A stretch of DNA of 19,420 nucleotides from positions 1 through 19,420 of the forward strand of contig JADHUX010000002.1 of NCBI GenBank assembly GCA_016784285.1, given 5' to 3'. Positions 1 to 6,583 of this stretch are shown here, in pieces. The notes beneath the pieces were generated by a model. That model was not told where the DNA came from. It worked only from the letters and a program-made list of their open reading frames with translations, and did not search any database. Source of the DNA: Parcubacteria group bacterium. GTDB lineage: Bacteria; Patescibacteriota; Minisyncoccia; Phycocordibacterales; UBA2163. Both the position numbers and the translations under genes were made by a program. How positions within the stretch are numbered: position 1 is the stretch's first letter; every line of letters starts with the position of its first letter.

Positions 1-32
1 TGTGCTATAGCATTAAGTAGAAGTACGATATT

Positions 33-698
33 TTATTTTGCACGTGGCCAAATATTTGCCGCTTTTGTATATATTTTTGTAAGCGGATGACCTAGGCACT
101 CATGTTTGCGCGCTGTGCAAACTTGCCTGCCGTATTCTATGACTCTGTATGAAAAGTTTGCCCACTGAGTCTTCGGTAGTATCGCCATCAAGTCTTGCTC
201 TATCTTTTTGGGGTCACGACTATCTGTCAGGTCAAACTTAAGTGCAAATCGCCTTACATGAGTGTCAACCGCTATCCCCTCCACTTTCCCAAATGCATTA
301 CTTAAAATAATATTTGCAGTTTTACGAGCTACTCCTTTAAGCTCTGTGAGCTCTTGCATTGTGTTTGGCACTTTGCTTTTATTCTTTTCTTTTATGATCT
401 TTGCAGTTGCTAAGATATTCTTTGCTTTAGTGTGGTAAAATCCAGTAGATCTTATATCCTCTTCAAATTCTCTGACATCTACTTTCAGATAATCCTCAAA
501 GCTCTTATATTTCTTAAAGAGCTTTTCCGTTACTTTATTGACTTGCTTGTCAGTGGATTGTGCAGAAAGTACTACAGCTACCAGTAGCTCCCAATTAGTT
601 TTGTATTTAAGGGCTATTTTAGCATCTGGAAATAACCTTTTGAGAACATTGTTGAGTTTTAGTATTCTCTTTTTTCGTTCTATTTCTTTCATATTCAT
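33..698 (-). CDS. nth: Endonuclease III (DNA glycosylase/AP lyase), Fe-S ligands incomplete
   Basis: Base-excision repair glycosylase/AP lyase that removes oxidised pyrimidines. With the ATG at 696-698 the protein has 221 aa, the normal family length. The helix-hairpin-helix reads LKGVARKTANIIL, with the catalytic Lys at 126, and the catalytic Asp is D145 in VDTHVRR. The C-terminal cluster motif is normally C-x6-C-x2-C-x5-C. Here C194 and C201 remain, but the next two positions are His204 and Tyr210, so a normal 4Fe-4S cluster is unlikely. An upstream TTG in frame (714-716) was not used because MNMKEIERKK has an ATG and normal length; the ATG at 690-692 is an alternative. No Shine-Dalgarno is visible. 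The gene diverges from dnaE across a ~20-base gap. The assignment is firm; loss of the cluster is inferred from sequence. Confidence 0.95.
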   Translation of the reverse strand: MNMKEIERKKRILKLNNVLKRLFPDAKIALKYKTNWELLVAVVLSAQSTDKQVNKVTEKLFKKYKSFEDYLKVDVREFEEDIRSTGFYHTKAKNILATAKIIKEKNKSKVPNTMQELTELKGVARKTANIILSNAFGKVEGIAVDTHVRRFALKFDLTDSRDPKKIEQDLMAILPKTQWANFSYRVIEYGRQVCTARKHECLGHPLTKIYTKAANIWPRAK

Positions 699-702
699 AT
701 GA

Positions 703-708
703 TATACT
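703..708 (+). promoter_or_regulatory. dnaE -10 box, leaderless-type
   Basis: TATACT ends 10 bases before the dnaE ATG at 719, so transcription would start within a few bases of the start codon. There is no Shine-Dalgarno sequence and no good -35 box. Confidence 0.5.
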
Positions 709-718
709 AGGTACAATT

Positions 719-3700
719 ATGTCTCAAGAAAAGTCTAAATTTGTCCATCTTCATACACATAGTCATTACTCATTGCTTAATGCACTACCTAAGATTGATG
801 ATCTTATAAACTCCGCTGTAAAAGCAAATATGCCCTCTCTTGCACTCACTGACAGTGGCAACTTATACGGAGCTATAGAGTTTTATAAAGCTTGTAAAGA
901 TGCAGATATAAAGCCTATCATAGGTGTTGATGCATTTGTAGCAGTGCGAACACGTCACGACAAAGAAGCGCGGATTGATAATAAACGATCTAGACTGGTG
1001 CTGCTTGCCAAGAACAATGCTGGATACAAAAACTTACTTAAGCTTGTCACCTGCTCGCAATTGGAAGGCTTTTACTATAAACCAAGAGTTGATAAAGAAC
1101 TTTTAGAAAAATACTCTGACGGACTTGTTGCAATAATTCCTTCTTTTTCAGGTGAGACAACTGTAGCGCTCAAAGAAAAGGACGAAGAAAAAGCAAAGGA
1201 GAAATTAGAATGGTATAAAAATACTTTTGGGAATGATAATGTATATTTAGAGATCACTCACCACCCAGAGATAGAAGGTCATCAGGAAGTTCAAGAAAAA
1301 ATAAAAAAACTCTCTCAAGACTCTGACACTGAACTTGTCGCAGCTCACGATGTGTATTATTTAAAAGCAGAAGATGCAAAAACTCGTGAAACTGTGATGA
1401 AGATCCAGACTAATTCAGACTTTGGATATGATGGCGATGAAGATTTTTCTTTTATAAATCAAAAAACAGCAGAGAAATATTTTAAAGATACTCCAAATGC
1501 ACTTGAGAATACCGTCAAAATAGCAGACATGTGTAATGTCGAGCTTGATCTTGGTAAATGGGTATTTCCAGATCTTAAAGTAGAAAGTGGTGAAACTTAT
1601 GACGAAGAATTACGCAAGATAGTTTATAAAGGGATTGAACGACGAAAGATAGAAAAAACGAAAGAAGTTGAAGACAGAATAGAGTACGAACTTAAAATAA
1701 TTAAGGATAAAGGCTATTCTCCGTACTTCTTAGTGGTGGGAGACCTTCTAAGATTTGCTCATGAGAATAACATTCTTACAACAATTCGTGGCTCTGTAGC
1801 AGGCTCTATTGTGACTTACCTTGCAAATATTACAAATGTAAATCCTGTAGAATATAAAATACCATTTGAGAGGTTCCTAAATCCAGAGAGGCCTTCAGCC
1901 CCTGATATTGATATGGACTTTGCTGACAACAGACGTGACGAAGTAATCCAATATGCAAAAGATAAATACGGTGAAGAAAAGGTAGCACAAATTGGTACAT
2001 TTGGAACAATGGCAGCACGTGGCTCAGTACGTGACATCGCTCGTGCACTTGGACATCCATATAATACTGGTGACCAGATAGCCAAACTCATCCCTATGGG
2101 CTCACAAGGATTCCCTATGACGATAGACCACGCACTTAAGATCACACCTGAATTAAAAGAGCTTTACAAAAAAGAAAATGATGTAAAAGAGATTATAGAT
2201 ATGGCAAAAAAGATAGAAGGTAATGCAAGGCATATCTCCATCCATGCTGCAGGGGTTGTGATCTCCCCTACTGATCTTACTGACTTTGTACCACTCCAGC
2301 TTGACCCTAAAGGTGGGAAGATCGTAACTCAATACGACATGCATGCCGTGGAAGATGCTGGGCTTTTGAAGTTTGATTTTCTTGGTATAAAAAACTTAGC
2401 GATCTTAGCTGACGCTGTAAGACGTGCTAAAAAATTTCATAATGTAGATATAGATATAGAAAATATTCCACTTGATGATAAAAAAACATTTGAAATGTTA
2501 GCTCGTGGTGAGACTATGGGCCTCTTCCAACTCAATGGCGCAGGTATGACGCGCTACCTTAAAGACCTAAGACCTTCTAAAATAACAGATATTAATGCTA
2601 TGGTAGCACTCTATCGACCTGGACCTATGGAGTCAATCCCCTCTTATATTGAAAGAAAACAAAATCCAAAACTTATTACATATCCTGATCCACGAATGAA
2701 AGATATCTTAGATCAATCATATGGAGTTATTACATACCAAGACGATGTGCTTATGATCTCTATAGAGCTTGGTGGATACTCTTGGCTAGAAGCAGACAAA
2801 CTCCGAAAAGCTATGGGTAAGAAAATCCCTAAAGTGATGGCAGCAGAAAAAGAAAAACTTATAAAAGGGTTTATAGATAACGGCACTACAAAACAAAAAG
2901 CAGAAAAGATATGGGAGCTTATAGAACCCTTTGCAGCTTATGGGTTTAACAAAGCTCATGCTGCTAGCTATGGAAAAGTAGCGTATCAAACAGCATATAT
3001 GAAAGCTAACTTTCCTATTGAATATATGGCGGCTGTACTAACCGCTGATTCTGGAGATGTAGACAAGATTTCAGAGAGTATTAATGAACTTAAGAGAATG
3101 AAAATACCTGTGCTTCCACCAAATATTAATGAGAGTTTTGGAGACTTTACTGTAGTTGGAGAAAGTATTCGTTTTGGACTTAGTTCTATTAAAAACTTTG
3201 GTGAAGGTATTGGAGACTTTATAATTAACGAGCGAGAAAATCCGCCAGCTGGCGGAGGTAAGTTTAAATCTTTAGCAGACTTCCTAGAGAGAATACAGAA
3301 CAAAAATTTAAATAAAAAATCCCTAGAAGCACTTATCAAAGCAGGAGCACTTGACGAATTTGGTGAACGCGGTGAAATGCTATTTAATATGGAATATTTA
3401 CTTCAATTTAATAAGGAACATTCTGAAATGGACAACACTCACGATTCTCTTTTTGGAGCACTCCCTGAAGACAGCGTACCTGCAAAACTTAACCTTGAGA
3501 AATCAGAGCCTGCAAGCCAGAGTGACAAACTTTTCTGGGAGAAAGAACTTCTCGGACTTTACATCTCTGGACACCCGCTTGACAAACACAAAGAAAAACT
3601 CAAAAATAAATATAAAGAAATAAAATATACCAAAGAGAGGATGCGAAATGGCATGACAGTAGTAGTATCAGGAATAGTAGAAGAAATGAAGCCAATACTT

Positions 3701-3895
3701 ACTAAAAAAGGTGATCAAATGGCATTTGTAAGAGTTGCAGATATGAGCGACAATATAGAAGCAGTATTCTTCCCAGAAACATTTGCAAAATATAAAGCAC
3801 TTATAGAACAAGAAAAATGCATCGCCATAAAAGGTAAGATCTCCACTCGTAACGGCGGGATCAGTATCCTCGCAGAGGCAGTTAAAGAATTATAA
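719..3895 (+). CDS. dnaE: DNA polymerase III alpha subunit (DnaE)
   Basis: Replicative C-family DNA polymerase, 1058 aa (E. coli DnaE is about 1160). The N-terminal PHP domain begins FVHLHTHSHYSLL. The palm aspartates are in PDIDMDF (D396, D398), with a third in KFDFLGI (D553). A helix-hairpin-helix region lies near residues 860-880 (LNKKSLEALIKAGALDEFG), and a C-terminal OB fold starts around MTVVVSGIVEEM. PHP metal-binding motifs are partly degenerate: LTDSGNLYG has Ser where LTDHG is common in PHP-active enzymes, and DVYYL replaces DVHYL, so PHP exonuclease activity is doubtful (inference). Residues 842-846 are PPAGG, encoded by a dispersed 16-bp palindrome inserted just before a conserved KFKSLADF segment. 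The C-terminal tau-binding part seems shortened. The start is set by the adjacent -10 box; the stop lies inside the terminator stem. Confidence 0.97.
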   Translation: MSQEKSKFVHLHTHSHYSLLNALPKIDDLINSAVKANMPSLALTDSGNLYGAIEFYKACKDADIKPIIGVDAFVAVRTRHDKEARIDNKRSRLVLLAKNNAGYKNLLKLVTCSQLEGFYYKPRVDKELLEKYSDGLVAIIPSFSGETTVALKEKDEEKAKEKLEWYKNTFGNDNVYLEITHHPEIEGHQEVQEKIKKLSQDSDTELVAAHDVYYLKAEDAKTRETVMKIQTNSDFGYDGDEDFSFINQKTAEKYFKDTPNALENTVKIADMCNVELDLGKWVFPDLKVESGETYDEELRKIVYKGIERRKIEKTKEVEDRIEYELKIIKDKGYSPYFLVVGDLLRFAHENNILTTIRGSVAGSIVTYLANITNVNPVEYKIPFERFLNPERPSAPDIDMDFADNRRDEVIQYAKDKYGEEKVAQIGTFGTMAARGSVRDIARALGHPYNTGDQIAKLIPMGSQGFPMTIDHALKITPELKELYKKENDVKEIIDMAKKIEGNARHISIHAAGVVISPTDLTDFVPLQLDPKGGKIVTQYDMHAVEDAGLLKFDFLGIKNLAILADAVRRAKKFHNVDIDIENIPLDDKKTFEMLARGETMGLFQLNGAGMTRYLKDLRPSKITDINAMVALYRPGPMESIPSYIERKQNPKLITYPDPRMKDILDQSYGVITYQDDVLMISIELGGYSWLEADKLRKAMGKKIPKVMAAEKEKLIKGFIDNGTTKQKAEKIWELIEPFAAYGFNKAHAASYGKVAYQTAYMKANFPIEYMAAVLTADSGDVDKISESINELKRMKIPVLPPNINESFGDFTVVGESIRFGLSSIKNFGEGIGDFIINERENPPAGGGKFKSLADFLERIQNKNLNKKSLEALIKAGALDEFGERGEMLFNMEYLLQFNKEHSEMDNTHDSLFGALPEDSVPAKLNLEKSEPASQSDKLFWEKELLGLYISGHPLDKHKEKLKNKYKEIKYTKERMRNGMTVVVSGIVEEMKPILTKKGDQMAFVRVADMSDNIEAVFFPETFAKYKALIEQEKCIAIKGKISTRNGGISILAEAVKEL
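3241..3256. repeat. 16-bp palindrome copy 1, inside dnaE
   Basis: TCCGCCAGCTGGCGGA, a perfect palindrome, read in dnaE as PPAGG at residues 842-846. Confidence 0.9.
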
Positions 3896-3924
3896 AAGTT
3901 GGACGTGCGACGTCCAACTTTTTT
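3894..3924 (+). terminator. dnaE intrinsic terminator
   Basis: A perfect 13-bp stem (3894-3906 with 3910-3922) has a GCG loop and runs straight into a T-tract (3919-3924). It overlaps the dnaE stop codon. Confidence 0.9.
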
Positions 3925-3932
3925 GTTGTATC

Positions 3933-4062
3933 GCGGGAAAAGGTCGTTCCTTGCAGGTTTGCTCCCTAAGGACTGACCTCTTCCCGCTTTTCCGCTTCGC
4001 TCCAAAGCTCCTCGAGGTGCAGACCTTTTTCCGCAAATATGAAAGGTGCGACCTTGAGAAGC
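3933..4062. repeat. Compound copy of the GCGGGAAAAGGTC palindromic element
   Basis: It begins GCGGGAAAAGGTCGTTCC and ends GGTGCGACCTTGAGAAGC, the same ends as the copies at 13430, 16590 and 18604, but is about 130 bp long. Inside are an inverted left arm at 3968-3987, which pairs with 3933-3952, and a reversed partial copy near 3997-4034. It therefore looks like nested or rearranged copies. It is bounded by ATC (3930-3932) and GAT (4063-4065), complementary flanks like those of the other copies. It accounts for most of the 337-base gap between dnaE and the next gene; no gene is seen there. Confidence 0.75.
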
Positions 4063-4121
4063 GATGGATCGAGATGTCCTAAGCAAAGTTTAGACCACCT
4101 ACTTGACTATGCGAAAGCCAG

Positions 4122-4155
4122 GCATAACTAGTCCAGTTAACTGGACTAGTTATGC
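4122..4155. repeat. Perfect 34-bp palindrome
   Basis: Bases 4122-4138 are the exact reverse complement of 4139-4155, with the centre at CAGTTAACTG. It lies between convergent genes and has no T-tract. It could be a bidirectional hairpin terminator, a protein-binding site or an insertion target. Confidence 0.85.
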
Positions 4156-4163
4156 TGAAAGAT

Positions 4164-4189
4164 AACCGGTCTAGTTAACTAGACCGGTT
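4164..4189. repeat. Perfect 26-bp palindrome
   Basis: Bases 4164-4176 are the exact reverse complement of 4177-4189. It shares the centre TAGTTAACTA-like core (AGTTAACT) with the palindrome 8 bases upstream. It may form the 3' hairpin of the minus-strand gene ending at 4233. Confidence 0.85.
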
Positions 4190-4232
4190 GGTTTTGCTGT
4201 TTAAAATGAAAAAAGGGACACAAAATAATTTA

Positions 4233-4460
4233 TTATTTCGTATCCCAAATTCTCTTAAGAATGTCATTATAAAATAGCTCAATAGTATTAAATAATATAG
4301 GTGTAATTTCTTTTATAGGAATATTTATCAATAATAATCCTAACTGTTGAGAAATCTTTTCTAATTTACTACGCCTTTCTTCAAGATCCTCAAGCTCTAC
4401 AGTATTATTAAGATCTTTCCTATACTCTTTTAGAAGTTTATAGACATCTTCTCTGTTCAT
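4233..4460 (-). CDS. Small charged helical protein, unknown function
   Basis: 75 aa, not recognised. The sequence starts MNREDVYKLLKEYRKDL and is rich in Glu, Lys and Leu, so it is probably all-helical, with a hydrophobic stretch LGLLLINIPIKEITPILF near residues 40-57. There is no signal peptide and no cysteine. The start is supported by a strong Shine-Dalgarno site GGAAGGAG, 8 bases before the ATG, unlike the flanking housekeeping genes. The gene stands alone between thrS (divergent) and dnaE (convergent), with two perfect palindromes downstream. The promoter is unclear; TTGTGA and TATTGT spaced 17 bases apart lie on the minus strand in the gap to thrS. That this is a real gene is inferred from the ribosome site and codon structure. 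Confidence 0.75.
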   Translation of the reverse strand: MNREDVYKLLKEYRKDLNNTVELEDLEERRSKLEKISQQLGLLLINIPIKEITPILFNTIELFYNDILKRIWDTK

Positions 4461-4546
4461 TTTTTTTCTCCTTCCAATCTATAAAGGTTTCAATTTTCCT
4501 ACAAAACAATATCATAAACAGCTATAATTCACAACATTATACAAAA

Positions 4547-4552
4547 TATGCT
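4547..4552 (+). promoter_or_regulatory. thrS -10 box, leaderless-type
   Basis: TATGCT ends 11 bases before the thrS ATG at 4564. A second candidate, TATAAT, lies at 4523-4528 and would give a ~29-base leader. Neither leader contains a Shine-Dalgarno site. Confidence 0.4.
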
Positions 4553-4563
4553 ATTATTAGCTA

Positions 4564-6279
4564 ATGGAAAAAGATTCTAAAATAGATAATATTCGGCATT
4601 CGCTTGCTCACTTGCTTGCTATGGCAGTGGTTGAAGATGACCCTCAAGCTAAGCTTGCCATAGGTCCAACTATTGAGAATGGCTTCTACTACGACTTTGA
4701 ACTCTCTAAACATATTGGAGAAGAAGATCTACCAAAACTTGAGAAAAAGATAAAACATTATATAAAACAAAACCTTGAATTTGAACGTCTTGAAAATATG
4801 CGTGATAAGTTCAAGGATCAACCCTACAAACACGAACTTATGGACGAACTAAAAGAACAAGGAGAAAAACTAAGCTTTTATCAGTCTGGTGATTTTATAG
4901 ATCTTTGTAGCGGTCCTCACGTGAAATCAACAAACGATATCGACCCAAAGGCGTTCAAGCTTACAAAAGTCGCCGGCGCATACTGGAAAGGTGACGAAAA
5001 AAACACAATGCTCACTCGTATCTATGGTGTAGCGTTTGAAAACAAAGAAGAGCTAGACGAGTATATTGAGATGCAAAAAGAAGCAGAAGAAAGAGACCAC
5101 AGAAAGATAGGTAAAGAACTAGACTTATTTTCTTTCCACAAAGAAGGTCCCGGCTTCCCTTTCTGGCATCCTAAAGGGACAATTATTTTTAATGAACTTA
5201 AAGATTTTGTTAGAAAAGAAAACGAGAAAAGAAACTACGGAGAAGTAATGACACCTCTAATGCTCAATAAAGATCTATGGGTTACATCAGGACATTGGGA
5301 TAAGTTTAGAGATGATATGTATTTTAGTAAGATAGATGAACAAGACATAGCTATCAAGCCGATGAATTGCCCAGGTGGTGTGCTTATATATAAAGAAGGT
5401 TTACATTCTTATCGTGATTTACCACTAAGGTATTCTGAATTTGGACTTGTACACAGACATGAGCTTTCGGGAGTACTTCATGGACTTTTACGTGTACGCT
5501 CATTTACTCAAGACGATGCTCACTCATATTGTACAGAAGAACAACTCAATGGAGAGATTATAAATATGGTGGATTATGCACTTGATATATACAAAGCATT
5601 TGGTTTTGATGATTATGAGATTTTTATAGCAACTCAACCAGAAAAACATATTGGTGAAAATGATGTATGGGAGCTTGCAACAAAAGCACTTGAGGGTTCT
5701 CTAAAAGAAAAAGATTTAGAATATGGGATTAAAGAAGGAGAAGGAGCGTTCTATGGACCTAAAATAGAATTTAATATAAAAGATGCTATCGGTAGAAACT
5801 GGCAAATGGGAACAATACAAGTAGACCTCTCAATGCCTGGAAGATTTAATGCAGAATATACAGACAAAGATGGTAATAAAAAAACACCAGTCATGGTGCA
5901 TCGTGCAATACTTGGCTCATTAGAGAGGTTTATCGGTGTACTTATAGAGCACTTCGCTGGTGCCTTCCCTCTTTGGCTCTCCCCTGTGCAGGTTAAAGTC
6001 CTGCCGATAGCAGATGCTCATAAAGGCTACGCAGAAGAAGTAGCAGAAGCACTTAAAACAAATAATATAAGAGTAGAGCTTGATGAAAGTAATGAAACTC
6101 TCGGCAAAAAGATACGACAAGGAAAAGTAGAAAAGATCCCTTACTTACTAGTACTTGGCGACAAAGAAATAGATGATAAAAAAGTAACAGTAGAGGGCAG
6201 AAAAGATTATAAAGATACTATGAGTATCGACGAGCTTATAGAAAAACTCAAGAAAGAAATCCAAGAAAAAGCTATATAA
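4564..6279 (+). CDS. thrS: Threonyl-tRNA synthetase lacking the TGS domain
   Basis: Class II synthetase that charges tRNA-Thr. It has 571 aa against about 640 in E. coli, because the N-terminal TGS domain is missing: the protein starts directly at the editing domain, with RHSLAH (H12, H16) and DLCSGPH (C115, H119) as the HxxxH and CxxxH editing ligands. The catalytic zinc ligands are all present: C269 in MNCPGG, H320 in QDDAH and H446 in VMVHRAILG. Motif 2 is around residues 289-320 and motif 3 is GSLERFIG at 451. The C-terminal anticodon-binding domain begins near residue 470 (PVQVKVLPIAD). The start follows from the first in-frame ATG next to the promoter. Editing of mischarged Ser-tRNA is expected to be retained (inference from intact ligands). 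Confidence 0.97.
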   Translation: MEKDSKIDNIRHSLAHLLAMAVVEDDPQAKLAIGPTIENGFYYDFELSKHIGEEDLPKLEKKIKHYIKQNLEFERLENMRDKFKDQPYKHELMDELKEQGEKLSFYQSGDFIDLCSGPHVKSTNDIDPKAFKLTKVAGAYWKGDEKNTMLTRIYGVAFENKEELDEYIEMQKEAEERDHRKIGKELDLFSFHKEGPGFPFWHPKGTIIFNELKDFVRKENEKRNYGEVMTPLMLNKDLWVTSGHWDKFRDDMYFSKIDEQDIAIKPMNCPGGVLIYKEGLHSYRDLPLRYSEFGLVHRHELSGVLHGLLRVRSFTQDDAHSYCTEEQLNGEIINMVDYALDIYKAFGFDDYEIFIATQPEKHIGENDVWELATKALEGSLKEKDLEYGIKEGEGAFYGPKIEFNIKDAIGRNWQMGTIQVDLSMPGRFNAEYTDKDGNKKTPVMVHRAILGSLERFIGVLIEHFAGAFPLWLSPVQVKVLPIADAHKGYAEEVAEALKTNNIRVELDESNETLGKKIRQGKVEKIPYLLVLGDKEIDDKKVTVEGRKDYKDTMSIDELIEKLKKEIQEKAI

Positions 6280-6285
6280 ATAAAA

Positions 6286-6317
6286 AATCCGACAAGCTAG
6301 AACTTGTCGGATTGTTT
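6286..6317. terminator. Bidirectional terminator between thrS and the 57-aa gene
   Basis: An 11-bp perfect stem, AATCCGACAAG with its complement at 6303-6313, has a 6-base loop. On the + strand GTTTT follows; on the minus strand the stem is followed by a T-tract (complement of 6282-6287). It serves both convergent genes. Confidence 0.85.
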
Positions 6318-6332
6318 TACATAACCACCCTT

Positions 6333-6506
6333 TTATGCACCTATTGTACAGTCTCTACATTTTCCTTCTATAACATATCTTTTTTCTGTCTCTTTATGAC
6401 AATTAGGACACTCTACTTTTCTATAGTCTATTTCTGATAATTTGTATTTCATTCTCTCTATAACAGTAGTAAAAAAAGCATTTGTTACTGACAGTACTTT
6501 ACCCAT
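6333..6506 (-). CDS. 57-aa zinc-ribbon-like protein
   Basis: Found by reading the minus strand; ATG at 6504-6506 and TAA at 6333-6335. The protein begins MGKVLSVTNAFFTTVIERMK and carries CPNC (residues 33-36) and CRDC (50-53), a four-cysteine pattern CxxC-x13-CxxC typical of a small zinc ribbon. A strong Shine-Dalgarno GGGGGAG lies 3-4 bases before the ATG. The gene sits alone between gyrB and the shared terminator at 6286. A weak promoter candidate is TTGCTT-17-CTAAAT on the minus strand. No function can be named; zinc binding is inferred from the cysteine spacing. It resembles the other small CxxC gene at 10825 in layout but not in detailed sequence. Confidence 0.8.
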   Translation of the reverse strand: MGKVLSVTNAFFTTVIERMKYKLSEIDYRKVECPNCHKETEKRYVIEGKCRDCTIGA

Positions 6507-6583
6507 TTTCTCCCCCTTTAAAAGATCAAAAAAGTAGACTATTTAGAACAATAACATGTTTTAAAGCAAAGTAAAGAGTTTTA

